Part shown: positions 17,631 to 26,835 of the stretch, piece by piece
Layout of the letters: each line of letters opens with the position of its first letter
Position numbering within the stretch: the stretch's first letter is position 1
Origin: Nitrospiraceae bacterium
GTDB taxonomy: Bacteria > Nitrospirota > Thermodesulfovibrionia > Thermodesulfovibrionales > UBA1546
DNA length: 64,000 nucleotides
Direction: 5' to 3'
Assembly: GCA_021373015.1 (NCBI GenBank)
Contig: JAJFTJ010000004.1
Coordinates: 1-64,000, forward strand
Notes under the pieces: generated by a model
Told to the model about the DNA's origin: nothing
What the model saw: the letters and a program-made list of their open reading frames with translations, nothing else
Databases searched by the model: none
Position numbers and translations under genes: made by a program

Positions 17631-18581
17631 CTACGACTGGATGTTTTTTATTCCCTCGGCTGCCATATCTAGACTTTCTGCATCTTCAACATTGAAAACA
17701 GCTGCATCAGGAACAATTCTCTTCATAAGTCCTGAAAGCACTTTGCCGGGGCCTACTTCAATGAATATCTTTATGCCGGAGTCGTATATTGTCTTAATCG
17801 AGTCTTCCCACAATACTGGACAGCTTAATTGTTTGATCAGGGATTTTCTTATCTCATCGGGATTTTTTATGAATGATGCGTCTGCGTTAGACACAAAAGG
17901 TATCTGAGGAGCATTGAATGCTATTTTTTGTTCAGTAATAAAATCATTAAGTTTGCTCGAAGCTTCAGTCATGAGTTTGCAGTGTGAAGGCGCGCTCACT
18001 GCAAGGATAACAGCTCTTTTTGCGCCTAATTCTTTCGATATTCTTACTGCTTCTTCAACAGCCTCTTTTTCGCCTGCTATGACTACCTGTCCGGGACAGT
18101 TAAAGTTAGCCGGCGCAACATAGCCTGTTCTGGCGACTGTTGAATTGCATATTTCAGTAATACCTTTTTTATCCATTCCAAGGATTGCGGCCATAAGCCC
18201 TTTGCCTTCAGGAACTGCTTCCTGCATGAGCTTGCCTCTTTTTTCAGTTATCTTAACAGCGTCTTTGAATCTGATCACTGACGAGGCAACTAAAGCAGAA
18301 TATTCTCCAAGGCTGTGTCCAGCAACAGCAGAAGGAGTTATCCCTCTGAGTTTTAAAACAGTGTATGCTGTTGTTTCAGCAGTAAGCAGGCATGGCTGGG
18401 TCTTGTCAGTTTTATTTAATTCTCCTGCAGGCCCGTGAAAGCTGAGCGCGGCAATATCATAACCGAGAATATCAGATGCTTCTTTGTAAAGATTCTTGAC
18501 TTCGTTGAATTTTTCATAAAGGTCTTTCCCCATCCCGACATACTGCGAACCCTGACCCGGAAATATGAATGCTGTTTTCAT
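17631..18581 (-). CDS. fabD: Malonyl-CoA:ACP transacylase
   Basis: 316 residues, normal length. FPGQGSQYVGMG at the N-terminus, the acyl-serine motif GHSLGEYSALVA near residue 92, and the catalytic histidine in SAPSHCKLM. It loads malonyl groups onto acyl carrier protein for fatty acid synthesis. Unusually it is not in a fab cluster; it overlaps the etfA stop by 4 bases and is the last gene of etfB-etfA-fabD. Confidence 0.95.
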   Translation of the reverse strand: MKTAFIFPGQGSQYVGMGKDLYEKFNEVKNLYKEASDILGYDIAALSFHGPAGELNKTDKTQPCLLTAETTAYTVLKLRGITPSAVAGHSLGEYSALVASSVIRFKDAVKITEKRGKLMQEAVPEGKGLMAAILGMDKKGITEICNSTVARTGYVAPANFNCPGQVVIAGEKEAVEEAVRISKELGAKRAVILAVSAPSHCKLMTEASSKLNDFITEQKIAFNAPQIPFVSNADASFIKNPDEIRKSLIKQLSCPVLWEDSIKTIYDSGIKIFIEVGPGKVLSGLMKRIVPDAAVFNVEDAESLDMAAEGIKNIQS

Positions 18582-19759
18582 TGCCTTACCTCTTTTATTT
18601 TTTTGATAATCAACGGGATTATCTCATTAAGGTCGCCTACTATCGCATAGTTTGCGGCATTGAATATCGGAGCCTCAGGATTTTTGTTTATCGCGATGAT
18701 CACATCAGATGACTGCATGCCGACAAGATGCTGGACAGCTCCTGATATTCCGCATGCAATATATATCTTGGGACATACTGTTTTACCTGTCTGTCCTATC
18801 TGACATCTGTAAGGTATCCAGCCTTCGTCAACCGCCGCCCTAGACGCTCCGACCGTCCCTCCTAACAATTCTGCAAGTTCAGTCAGAACTTTGAATCCTT
18901 TTTCACCTGCTCCTCTTCCTCCTGCAACAATCACCTCTGCATCCTGAAGATTTACCATGGACTCTGACCCTTCTTTTACTGTTTCAAGCACGCGGGTTCT
19001 GGATTTTATTTCGCTGACAGGCACGGAGATTATCTCTCCTTTTCTGCCTTTGTCATATTCGCCTTGTTTCATAACTCTCGGTCTCACTGTTGCGATCTGA
19101 GGCCTGTAATTGGGGCAGAGTATGGTTGCCATGATATTTCCGCCGAATGCAGGACGCACCTGCAGAAGATTTTTTGTTTCTTTGTCTATCTCCAATGATG
19201 TGCAGTCTGCGGTAAGTCCTGTTCTTAGCTTTGCGGCAGCGCGCGGTATGAAAGAACGTCCTATTGGTGTTGCTCCTGCAAGAACTATGTCAGGTTTATA
19301 CTGACTTATGAGATCAACAAGAAGTTTTGAATAAGGTTCGTCGTTGAATTTTTGAAGTGCTGGAGAGTCCGCAAAATATACCTTGTCAGCTCCCCATCTT
19401 ATCAGTTCCTGAGCTTCGTTTTTTGCAGAACCGAAAAGCACGGCGCAGAGTTCTGTATTTAATTCATCCGCAAGTTTTCTGCCTGCGCCAAGGAGTTCCA
19501 ACACAACATGAGCGATTTTGCCTTCTCTTTGTTCGGCAAATATCCATACGCCCTTATTGTCCCATGTCCTTTTAGGTTCTTCGGATTGTTTTATTTCTTC
19601 TATTGCGCCTTCAGGACAAGCGCTTATGCAAGCCATGCACATCTGGCAATTTTCAGCGATGAATGCCTTTCCGTCTTTCATGACTATTGCGCTGAAAGGA
19701 CAAACGCCGACGCATGTTTCACATCCCGTACATTTTTCTTTTATAACTATTAGAGACAT
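18578..19759 (-). CDS. etfA: Electron transfer flavoprotein alpha subunit fused to a ferredoxin domain
   Basis: 393 residues, about 70 longer than standard EtfA. The N-terminus carries two 4Fe-4S motifs (C10, C13, C16, C20 and C38, C41, C44, C48). The rest is EtfA, ending with the FAD-binding segment (VGASRAAVDEGWIPYRCQIGQTGKTV, split here as VGASRAAVDEGWIP and QIGQTGKTV, then YIACGISGAVQH). It transfers electrons between flavin dehydrogenases and the quinone pool or ferredoxin. The start overlaps the etfB stop by 10 bases. The fused ferredoxin suggests an extra redox partner. Confidence 0.93.
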   Translation of the reverse strand: MSLIVIKEKCTGCETCVGVCPFSAIVMKDGKAFIAENCQMCMACISACPEGAIEEIKQSEEPKRTWDNKGVWIFAEQREGKIAHVVLELLGAGRKLADELNTELCAVLFGSAKNEAQELIRWGADKVYFADSPALQKFNDEPYSKLLVDLISQYKPDIVLAGATPIGRSFIPRAAAKLRTGLTADCTSLEIDKETKNLLQVRPAFGGNIMATILCPNYRPQIATVRPRVMKQGEYDKGRKGEIISVPVSEIKSRTRVLETVKEGSESMVNLQDAEVIVAGGRGAGEKGFKVLTELAELLGGTVGASRAAVDEGWIPYRCQIGQTGKTVCPKIYIACGISGAVQHLVGMQSSDVIIAINKNPEAPIFNAANYAIVGDLNEIIPLIIKKIKEVRQ

Positions 19760-20532
19760 TTCAGTTTCTTTAACTCCTCGATAAGTTTATTCACCTGTTC
19801 TTCAGGCGTGCCGTCAAATGTTTTTCTGCCTGCTCTTATCTCCGGCGCAAATATTTTCCTTACCTGAGTCGGCGAGCCTTTAAGCCCTGTGTCTTCTTCT
19901 TTTATGCCTATTTCTTTAGCGCCGAGTTTTTTTATCTCTGCTTTTTTTGCAGCCATCTTGCCTTTAAGAGAAGGCAGTCGCGGCTGGTTCAATTCTTTTA
20001 CAACTGTCAGGAGAACAGGGAGAGTTGATTCGACAACATCATATCCATCGTCCATCAGTCTCTGAACTTTTATTCCCTCGGGTTTTACTTCTTCTATCTT
20101 TCTGACATATGAGATATGCGGAATATCTAGAAATTCAGCCATCTCAGGCCCGACCTGTGCTGTGTCTCCATCGATCGCCTGTTTGCCGCAGATTATTACA
20201 TCAGCCTTAATATTCTCTATTGCCTTTGCCAAAGTGTAAGCAGTAGCCCATGTGTCCGAACCTGCAAAAGCCTTGTCGCTTAGAAGAACTGCTTCATCAA
20301 CGCCCATTGCAATTACATCGCGGAGTGCGCTTTCTGCCTGCGGCGGACCCATTGTCAATGCAAAGACTTTTCCTCCTGCTGCTTCTTTTATCTGAAGCCC
20401 TGCTTCTACTGCATGAAGATCATAAGGATTGATTATCGTAGGCACGCCGTCTCTTATCAGAGTGTTTGTCTCAGGATTAATTCTAACCTCTGACGAGTCA
20501 GGCACCTGTTTGATGCACACAACAATATTCAT
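19750..20532 (-). CDS. etfB: Electron transfer flavoprotein beta subunit
   Basis: 260 residues. MNIVVCIKQVPDSSEVRINPE is split by family convention as an N-terminal strand and KQVPD loop; NPYDLHAVEAGLQIKE, ICGKQAIDGDTAQVGPEMAEF (AMP/FAD-binding loop) and LPVLLTVVKELNQPRLPSLKG are typical. It pairs with the ferredoxin-fused EtfA downstream. No acyl-CoA dehydrogenase is in the window, so the electron donor is not indicated. pmbA lies upstream on the same strand, ~90 bases away from this start. Confidence 0.94.
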   Translation of the reverse strand: MNIVVCIKQVPDSSEVRINPETNTLIRDGVPTIINPYDLHAVEAGLQIKEAAGGKVFALTMGPPQAESALRDVIAMGVDEAVLLSDKAFAGSDTWATAYTLAKAIENIKADVIICGKQAIDGDTAQVGPEMAEFLDIPHISYVRKIEEVKPEGIKVQRLMDDGYDVVESTLPVLLTVVKELNQPRLPSLKGKMAAKKAEIKKLGAKEIGIKEEDTGLKGSPTQVRKIFAPEIRAGRKTFDGTPEEQVNKLIEELKKLKCL

Positions 20533-20620
20533 TATTCTTTTTTCTCCAGATTGTTTTAATTTATGCTGAATAACGCAGGCATTAATTATACGATTTTGAA
20601 ATGTCAGGTGTAAAGTCCAA

Positions 20621-21988
20621 TCATGCGCTTATATCAGTTGACGAGATAAGCAGACTCGGGGTTCCGATGTTTCCATAAAATCTGAAATCATCTGCAACAG
20701 CTTCGATTTTTGCAAACAGACCTAATATGTCTCCTGAGATCACTGCCTCTTTAACAGGAAATTTTATCTCTCCGTTTTCTATCCACAATCCTGAGACACC
20801 GATAGAAAATTCCCCTGATATAGGATTTGCAGTATGTATCCCCATCGCCTCAGTAACATAGAGTCCCTTGTCAAGAGAACAAAGCATAGAGTTAAAGGAA
20901 ACAATATCTGACTTGGAGACTGCTTCCAGATATAAATTTGATATTCCGACACCGGGGAGAGACGAAAAACTTTCCCGAATAGCATTGCCTGTCGAGACTG
21001 TCCCTGCCTTTTTTGCAGTATAGGAATTGTGAAGATATGACTCAAGCATCCCTTCTTTTATCAAAATTTTTGACGAGGACGGGAATCCTTCATCGTCGAC
21101 AGGAGATGTGCCAAGCTTTCTTGGAATAATCCCGCTGTCTATTATATTTATTTTTTTGCTTATTAAATCCTGACCTATTCTGTTTTTCAGCGATGACCTT
21201 CCCTTTTGAACTGAGTCTGCTGAAAAAGACTGAGAAAACACTCCCAGAAATTCTGATGCAACAGAACTGTCGAGTATCAGCGAAGCCTTTATTGTAGTAA
21301 TCTTTTTCGGACATAAAATCCGAATTGCACGCATAGCAGCATTTCTGCCTATTGTTTCAAATGAAATATCTGAAAGAAATCTGCTTCCATCAATATCCCA
21401 TCCCATCTCGCTGTCATTGTTTTCTTCAGCAACAGCGGTTACAAAAGCCGTGCTGCTTGTATATGGATATGTGATGTCTATGCCGTTTGAATTGCAGATC
21501 ATCAGCTCGCCGCTTACAAAAGTCCCTGATGCTTTTCTGACTTTTTTTATTCTTGGATCGTAATTTTTTGCCGAGTCTTCGATTGTCATAACATTACTGA
21601 CAGCATCATCCCTTGAGATATCTGCTATGTTTTTATCATATATCTGCAGATTATCCGTATTTTCCTTAAGTTGTTTCCGTGAAGCCATATCCAGAAACTC
21701 ATCAATGTCAGAGAGCCCTGCAGAATCAATAGCCGCCTTTACTACAGGCTTTATGTCATCAAAAGATGTTGAATATGAAAATCCAAGTCTCTTGCCTTTA
21801 ATTATTCGCAGTGAATATCCAAGACTCAAGGATGACTCGACAGAATCTATAGAGTGGTCTTTAACTTCTATATTCAGTTTCTTTGATGTTCTTAAAAAAA
21901 CCTCAGCCATATCTGCGCCTTGTTTGAGCGCGTGATCAAGAAGTTCAGATGCAAACTTCTTGATTGCTCCGGTGTTTTCAGCTTTCAT
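20621..21988 (-). CDS. pmbA: TldD/PmbA-family protease subunit
   Basis: The family N-terminus begins at the ATG at 21988 (KAENTGAIKKFASELLDHAL), giving 455 residues; an earlier in-frame ATG at 22045 would only add residues encoded by the end of queD. SLGYSLRIIKGKRLGFSYS and GEFSIGVSGLWIENGEI are PmbA landmarks. PmbA pairs with TldD as a metalloprotease-like assembly that degrades or matures small peptides; PmbA itself usually lacks the metal site. No tldD is adjacent. The queD stop lies just inside this start. Confidence 0.88.
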   Translation of the reverse strand: MKAENTGAIKKFASELLDHALKQGADMAEVFLRTSKKLNIEVKDHSIDSVESSLSLGYSLRIIKGKRLGFSYSTSFDDIKPVVKAAIDSAGLSDIDEFLDMASRKQLKENTDNLQIYDKNIADISRDDAVSNVMTIEDSAKNYDPRIKKVRKASGTFVSGELMICNSNGIDITYPYTSSTAFVTAVAEENNDSEMGWDIDGSRFLSDISFETIGRNAAMRAIRILCPKKITTIKASLILDSSVASEFLGVFSQSFSADSVQKGRSSLKNRIGQDLISKKINIIDSGIIPRKLGTSPVDDEGFPSSSKILIKEGMLESYLHNSYTAKKAGTVSTGNAIRESFSSLPGVGISNLYLEAVSKSDIVSFNSMLCSLDKGLYVTEAMGIHTANPISGEFSIGVSGLWIENGEIKFPVKEAVISGDILGLFAKIEAVADDFRFYGNIGTPSLLISSTDISA

Positions 21989-22349
21989 AATAGGTTGCAG
22001 AAGCTGTATCAGACTCCCAGACAGTAACAGCAGAAACCTGAACATTTTCGTCGGAAAATTTTTTGCTCATTGTGTCATAAACCCACTTTGCTATATTTTC
22101 AGAAGACGGATTCTTTTCTGTAAAAGGAAAAATCTCATTAAGCAAAGAATGATCGAGAGGATCTATGATTTCATTCAGAATTTTTTTTAAATCGTGAAAA
22201 TCCACTGCAAGGTCAATATCATTAAGCCTTTCAGCTACAACATGCACCTGAACCTTGAAATTATGACCATGCATCTTCTCACATTTCCCTTTATATCCGC
22301 GCAGCTGGTGCGATGCAGAAAAAATACTTTCGACCATTAATTCATACAT
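21978..22349 (-). CDS. queD: 6-carboxy-5,6,7,8-tetrahydropterin synthase (QueD/PTPS family)
   Basis: 123 residues. The zinc-binding histidines are at ASHQL and HGHNF, with the catalytic cysteine in GKCEKMHGHN, and DFHDLKKIL and LDHSLLNE complete the PTPS fold signature. It makes the queuosine/7-deazaguanine precursor from dihydroneopterin triphosphate. The start has GAGG eight bases upstream. It overlaps pmbA by 11 bases. Confidence 0.9.
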   Translation of the reverse strand: MYELMVESIFSASHQLRGYKGKCEKMHGHNFKVQVHVVAERLNDIDLAVDFHDLKKILNEIIDPLDHSLLNEIFPFTEKNPSSENIAKWVYDTMSKKFSDENVQVSAVTVWESDTASATYYES

Positions 22350-22395
22350 TTTTTATTCCTCTATTCTGAATTATCAGAATATATTCTATATATTC

Positions 22396-22917
22396 TTAAA
22401 ATGTTTTCTTGAAAATTGAGATATAAGGGAGATTCCTGTATTTATCATCATAATCAAGTCCATAACCTACGACAAAAACATCAGGTATTTCAAACCCAAC
22501 ATATTCAAGCGGAATGTCAACTGTTCTTTTTTCTTTTTTATCAAGAAATACACATGTCTTCAGACTTTTTGGTCTTTGCGACAGTATTCTTTCCCTTACA
22601 AAATTCAAGGTTATTCCTGAATCCGCTATATCTTCAATAAGAAGGATATCTTTGTCAGCCAGATTCTCTCTGATATCACAATGAACCCTTACCTCTCCTG
22701 TTGTGTCAGCTTTAACATAACTTGATGCGACTATGAAATCACACATGAGCGGAATTTTTATCATTCTTACAAGATCAGAATAAAACATGAATGCGCCCTT
22801 TAGAATTCCAATGGCAAGAAGGTTTTTGCCCTGATAATCTGATGATATCTTTTCTGCGAGTTCTTTCACTCTGCTCTGAATCTGCTCGGTTGTAAAAAAA
22901 GGTTTGCCTGTGACCAT
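22396..22917 (-). CDS. hpt: Hypoxanthine phosphoribosyltransferase
   Basis: 173 residues, normal length. The PRPP-binding motif LLIEDIADSGITL is clear, with GILKGAFMFYSDLVR upstream and VGYGLDYDDKYRNLPYI at the C-terminus. It salvages hypoxanthine and guanine into nucleotides. An ideal AAGGAGG lies six bases before the ATG. It is 26 bases after the FHA gene. Confidence 0.95.
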   Translation of the reverse strand: MVTGKPFFTTEQIQSRVKELAEKISSDYQGKNLLAIGILKGAFMFYSDLVRMIKIPLMCDFIVASSYVKADTTGEVRVHCDIRENLADKDILLIEDIADSGITLNFVRERILSQRPKSLKTCVFLDKKEKRTVDIPLEYVGFEIPDVFVVGYGLDYDDKYRNLPYISIFKKTF

Positions 22918-22943
22918 AATATCCTCCTTTTCTGTTTTAAAAT

Positions 22944-23960
22944 TTAATCTGAAACAACATGTATTGTGAGCGTTGTGTTTCCCATCTGGATTATATCACC
23001 ATCATTGAGAACTTTTTCTTTTACACTAGTTCCATTAATAATACTTCCGTTTGTACTGTCAAGATCCTTGTAAATTATCTTCCCTTCTGAGGTTTCAAAT
23101 AATGCATGCCTTTTAGATATAGACATATCCCTGATTCTGACATCAGCTTCCCGTCTGCCGATTGTAAACGGCAATGGAATGTTGAACTTATTGCCTTTCT
23201 GAGGTCCTTCTGTTATTTCCAGCCTTATCCTGAGCGGCTTTGTTTCTTTATTAGCCTTAACTTCGGGCTGAACATATGGTTTTTCAGAACTTTTACTCGC
23301 AATATTGAGAGCTGTCTGAAATAATTTGAGCTCTGATAAATCATCAGCTTCTTCGGTCTTAATATCTCTGTACACCAATACTTGCACAGGCGTTTTGTCT
23401 GCAGGATATGCATAGATCATTATCTGCTCTGCAAGCGGGATATCTCTCTGCTCCCATCCGATCCAAAAGGAATCTGCAAAATTAACTGTCTTTGGTTCTC
23501 CTGCATGGAAATAAAAAAAATTATACATGTTATTTTTTCTGAGTATCAAAAAAATGTCTGATTTTGCTTCCTTAATCTGCTCAATGAATTCATCAAGGTG
23601 TATCATTTCAGCAGTTACCTTTGTAGAAGGTTCTTTCTGTATAAATACAAGCATTGCCTTTAGCAAAACAGGGTCCGTTTTATATAAAGAAATTTTTTTG
23701 CTGTCATTATCCGAATTTACATACTGCAGAAATTCTTTTATGCTTAGCGGGAGTGTTTTATTTCCTGAGATACAGCCTGCCGCGTATACGCTGCCTTTCA
23801 GAAAAAAAAGCAGATATGCCGCATCTTTTGCATCAACTCTTATCAGACCTATAAAAGAAGCTGCCTTATCTATTTCATCAATAGCCAAAGCAAAAAACTC
23901 CGGTGAATAAGGCCTATCTGTGAATATTGAGTCTCCGTGCGGAAAAAGTTCTTTTATCAT
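22944..23960 (-). CDS. FHA-domain protein
   Basis: 338 residues. Only the C-terminal ~95 residues are recognised: an FHA phosphothreonine-binding domain with FTIGRREADVRI, SISKRHALF and LDSTNGSIINGTSV. The N-terminal ~230 residues are a cytoplasmic-type domain of unknown family, possibly of the roadblock/DUF4388 kind used in two-component-like or motility regulation (guess). No membrane segment. It diverges from the pil operon, 173 AT-rich bases away, which may hint at a link with type IV pili; no kinase gene is close. Confidence 0.75.
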   Translation of the reverse strand: MIKELFPHGDSIFTDRPYSPEFFALAIDEIDKAASFIGLIRVDAKDAAYLLFFLKGSVYAAGCISGNKTLPLSIKEFLQYVNSDNDSKKISLYKTDPVLLKAMLVFIQKEPSTKVTAEMIHLDEFIEQIKEAKSDIFLILRKNNMYNFFYFHAGEPKTVNFADSFWIGWEQRDIPLAEQIMIYAYPADKTPVQVLVYRDIKTEEADDLSELKLFQTALNIASKSSEKPYVQPEVKANKETKPLRIRLEITEGPQKGNKFNIPLPFTIGRREADVRIRDMSISKRHALFETSEGKIIYKDLDSTNGSIINGTSVKEKVLNDGDIIQMGNTTLTIHVVSD

Positions 23961-24085
23961 ATGGCTATTGTTTTATATCCCTTATATTTTGTCAACATAT
24001 TGAATTAATTAATAGGCAAAATAAAAACATTTAATAAACTCAAAATCACACAATTTCTATAAAATGTTAATAAGGCTATTTATTA

Positions 24086-24114
24086 TTGACATTCTAACAG
24101 TTAGAGGCTATACT
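24086..24114 (+). promoter_or_regulatory. Sigma70 promoter of the pilM operon
   Basis: TTGACA at 24086-24091 and TATACT at 24109-24114 with a 17-base spacer, near consensus. The spacer contains the small palindrome CTAACAGTTAG, a possible regulator site. The first start codon follows 35 bases downstream with a GGAGG. Confidence 0.75.
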
Positions 24115-24148
24115 TTTAAAGAAGAACTTTAGGTTGGAGGATGAACAT

Positions 24149-24376
24149 ATGAGACCAGCAAGCTTTTCTCTTATTATTGGCATATTGGCTTTTGTAATGG
24201 GCATGCTTTTTTTAACTGCCCCGGGTTTTTTAAAAAAAATAAACACTTTTTCCACGAAGATGATAGCAAAAATTGATGAGGCTTCTTTCTCTTACAGAAA
24301 CGGTGTTGGTATCTGTCTTCTAATTGCATCCGTATTCCTATTCTTTATGGCATATTACTTTACCAAGAGGCACTAA
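24149..24376 (+). CDS. Small two-helix membrane protein before pilM
   Basis: 75 residues. The ATG at 24149 is chosen because GGAGG lies eight bases upstream; a TTG 15 bases earlier sits on top of that site. Two hydrophobic helices (about 5-25 and 50-70) flank a basic loop. The stop codon overlaps the pilM start by one base, so it is translated with the pilus genes. I do not recognise the family. It may be a small assembly or regulatory protein of the inner-membrane pilus platform (inference from position). Confidence 0.6.
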   Translation: MRPASFSLIIGILAFVMGMLFLTAPGFLKKINTFSTKMIAKIDEASFSYRNGVGICLLIASVFLFFMAYYFTKRH

Positions 24377-25329
24377 TGCTGAACCTTTTCAGGACTGCTC
24401 CATATGGAATTGATATGGGCAGTGGATCTGTCAAGGTAATAGGGCTAAAGTCCAAAAAGATTTCCCTTGCAGCTTTCACAGATATTCCTTTTGGCGCAAA
24501 ACATGATGAGTCTTTGCTTGCCGGCAGACTGCGTCAGTTTTTCAGTGAGATAAATATATCAGGGAGGGATGCTGTTGTTAATTTGCCCGGAGCAATGTGT
24601 TTTATAAGAACAATAACTCTTCCTCCTATGCCAAAAGGCGAACTGCATCAAGCAGTGCAATGGGAAATCAAAAGACAGATTCCATATTCATTAGAAGATG
24701 CGGTGTATGATTATGTCACTATGGAGACTAAAGAAGGGATTATCGTCACCTTTGCATCTGCAGAAAAAAATAATGTTCAAAGTTATATTTCCCCGATAAA
24801 AGAAGCTGGAGTAAACGTTATGGCAGTTGATGTAAGCCCTCTCTGTATTTTAAGATCTCTTCCTCTAAAAGGTTCAGGCAATATTATAATCCTTGATATC
24901 GGTCATAAAAATATGGAAATAAACATATCAAACAACAACATACTCAGATTCACTAGGTCAGTTGAACTCGGAGGGGAAAATATAAAAGACAATCTTTTGA
25001 CTCAAGGGTATTCAGGTGATGAGGCAGAAAAAATAATGATGGGTGGGCCTGTTGAAAAGATTAAGGATATTCTAGATCAATTTGTAAGAGAGATATTCCG
25101 TTCTACTGATTATTTCAAAGTTACATCAAAGGAAAGAAGTTTTTCAGAAGTTGTGCTTACAGGCGGGGTAGCGATCAATTATGCGATAATAAATTACATA
25201 TCACATTTATTGGATGTTCCTGTCAGAACTCCAAATCCCTTTGACGGTCTTGTTCTAAAAGATGAAGCCTTAAGACCATTGGGACCCAGATTTTCAGTTG
25301 CAATCGGGCTTGCACGGAGAAATGCATGA
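24376..25329 (+). CDS. pilM: Type IV pilus inner-membrane platform protein PilM
   Basis: 317 residues with an actin-like ATPase fold: YGIDMGSGSVKVIGL (phosphate 1), INLPGAMCFIRTITLPPMPKGEL, IILDIGHKNMEI (phosphate 2), VVLTGGVAIN (adenosine motif). It binds the N-terminus of PilN on the cytoplasmic face and links the PilNO ring to the motor. First main gene of pilMNOPQ; overlap of 4 bases with pilN. Confidence 0.94.
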   Translation: MLNLFRTAPYGIDMGSGSVKVIGLKSKKISLAAFTDIPFGAKHDESLLAGRLRQFFSEINISGRDAVVNLPGAMCFIRTITLPPMPKGELHQAVQWEIKRQIPYSLEDAVYDYVTMETKEGIIVTFASAEKNNVQSYISPIKEAGVNVMAVDVSPLCILRSLPLKGSGNIIILDIGHKNMEINISNNNILRFTRSVELGGENIKDNLLTQGYSGDEAEKIMMGGPVEKIKDILDQFVREIFRSTDYFKVTSKERSFSEVVLTGGVAINYAIINYISHLLDVPVRTPNPFDGLVLKDEALRPLGPRFSVAIGLARRNA

Positions 25330-25859
25330 AAAAAACACTGAATCTGCTTCCACTGGCAGCTAAGGCAGGAGGAACAAAAGGGAGAGGATTATCTGACTAT
25401 TTGATTATTGGAATCTGTGTTTATGCAGCTGTAATCATGAGCTTATGGGTTTCAAGAACCATTGAATATAAAAAACTTGTTTCTGAGAATAATCTTCTGG
25501 CAAAGAAAAAAATTGAACTACAGGGAAAGATTGCCCCTGTGTCAACAACAGGAGTTCCTGCTTCATACGCGCAGGAGATCATAAATGCGATAGAGCAATC
25601 CCAGAAATGGAGTCTTATAATAAGCGATATTTCCGTTGTAACTCCTGAGGATGTATGGCTCTCATCAATTGAAACAAGAATTGACGGAGGAGCAAAGCTG
25701 ATGAATATAAAGGGCTTCTCGACTTCACAGCTTGCAGTTGCAAATTTCATATCAGCCCTGGAAGCGTCAAATCATTTCTACAATGTTGAGATAGTATTCT
25801 CACAAAAAGGTGAAAAAAATATTTCATTTGAACTTAAGACAAAATTAAAATGGGTCTAA
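25326..25859 (+). CDS. pilN: Type IV pilus protein PilN
   Basis: 177 residues: a short cytoplasmic N-terminus with the conserved NLLP motif (TLNLLPLAAK) that docks into PilM, one membrane helix (about 27-45), a coiled coil and a small ferredoxin-like periplasmic domain. Together with PilO it forms the alignment ring. Overlaps pilM and pilO by 4 and 10 bases. Confidence 0.9.
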   Translation: MKKTLNLLPLAAKAGGTKGRGLSDYLIIGICVYAAVIMSLWVSRTIEYKKLVSENNLLAKKKIELQGKIAPVSTTGVPASYAQEIINAIEQSQKWSLIISDISVVTPEDVWLSSIETRIDGGAKLMNIKGFSTSQLAVANFISALEASNHFYNVEIVFSQKGEKNISFELKTKLKWV

Positions 25860-26404
25860 AATCTATAACTGACAATATAAACGAAAAATTCTCTGCTCTC
25901 ACTAAAAGAGAGCAGATGATATCCATAATAACTTTACTGCTCGCTTTAATATTAATCCCGTACTTAATGCTGCTCTCTCCATTACAGGTAAAAATCAAGA
26001 CCCAGCAGCAAACTCTTGAAACCCTGAAGAAAGAATTAGATTCGCTAAATCAAATTGCTGCCTTGCAGGTCACAACACAAAAACCTGATACTGAAAAATT
26101 TTCCTTGCCGCAGGCAGATGATCTTTCCGGCATGCTTGCATCAATAAGCAAAGAGGCAAATCTTGCAAGAGTTGATTTCATATCAATAGCTCCTGAGGGT
26201 TTTATAACTAAAGACAAATTTATAGAGCTTAAGGTAAAAATTGAATTAAGGGTAAAATTCAGACAGCTGTACGATTTTCTGGGAAATATTGAGGCAAGGC
26301 ATAAACTTTTTTTAATTCAGGATATCAAATTCGAAACAAATCCAACAGTATATCCCTCAGGGATTGCAATAATAAAAGCAATCACCTATTTAAAAGGGAA
26401 ATGA
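25850..26404 (+). CDS. pilO: Type IV pilus protein PilO
   Basis: 184 residues: one membrane helix (about 22-42), a coiled coil (about 45-75), then a periplasmic ferredoxin-like domain ending in IKAITYLKGK. Pairs with PilN. The length and order in the operon are standard. Confidence 0.88.
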   Translation: MGLKSITDNINEKFSALTKREQMISIITLLLALILIPYLMLLSPLQVKIKTQQQTLETLKKELDSLNQIAALQVTTQKPDTEKFSLPQADDLSGMLASISKEANLARVDFISIAPEGFITKDKFIELKVKIELRVKFRQLYDFLGNIEARHKLFLIQDIKFETNPTVYPSGIAIIKAITYLKGK

Positions 26405-26408
26405 AAGT

Positions 26409-26834
26409 ATGAAAAGAAAAACTGCAAATAAAATTTTAGTGTTAATATGCACTGTATGTTTGACGGGTGCATTAACACCTTTTATAGTATGTGGAGAGGG
26501 GATTTCTGATATAAAAACCGATGCCCTAAAATCACCTATTAAGGAAAAATGGGGAAGAGATCCTTTTATAAAATACGAAGACAGATTAAAAGAAAAAGCA
26601 GCAGGTGACAGCCCCTCTTTATTAGATATAAAGATTGATGGCATAATATCAGACGGGAAAAAGGCGCTTGCTATAATAAACGGCGGTTTTTACAGGAAGG
26701 ATGAAAAAGTGAATGATTTTTTGATAGTTGCGATAGATAAGGAGAAAGTTACTCTGGAAAAAAACGGCAAAAGATTTTCTCTGGGAATAGAGAAATTTGC
26801 CATAGAAAAATCCCTTAAGGGAGGGAAAAAATAG
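26409..26834 (+). CDS. pilP: Pilus assembly protein PilP
   Basis: 141 residues. A hydrophobic signal segment (about 8-27, no clear lipobox) is followed by a linker with WGRDPFIKYEDRLK, the typical PilP pattern, and a beta-sandwich domain (DIKIDGIISDGKKALAIING) that bridges PilNO to the secretin. It ends 2 bases before pilQ. Confidence 0.82.
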   Translation: MKRKTANKILVLICTVCLTGALTPFIVCGEGISDIKTDALKSPIKEKWGRDPFIKYEDRLKEKAAGDSPSLLDIKIDGIISDGKKALAIINGGFYRKDEKVNDFLIVAIDKEKVTLEKNGKRFSLGIEKFAIEKSLKGGKK

Positions 26835-26835
26835 C

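Noticed and set aside
21989-22045. Earlier start for pmbA at 22045
   Set aside because: The extra residues are encoded by the end of queD and are not part of the TldD/PmbA family start; the ATG at 21988 fits.
24134-24148. TTG start of the small membrane protein before pilM
   Set aside because: The GGAGG site lies inside this segment, so the ATG at 24149 is the start.
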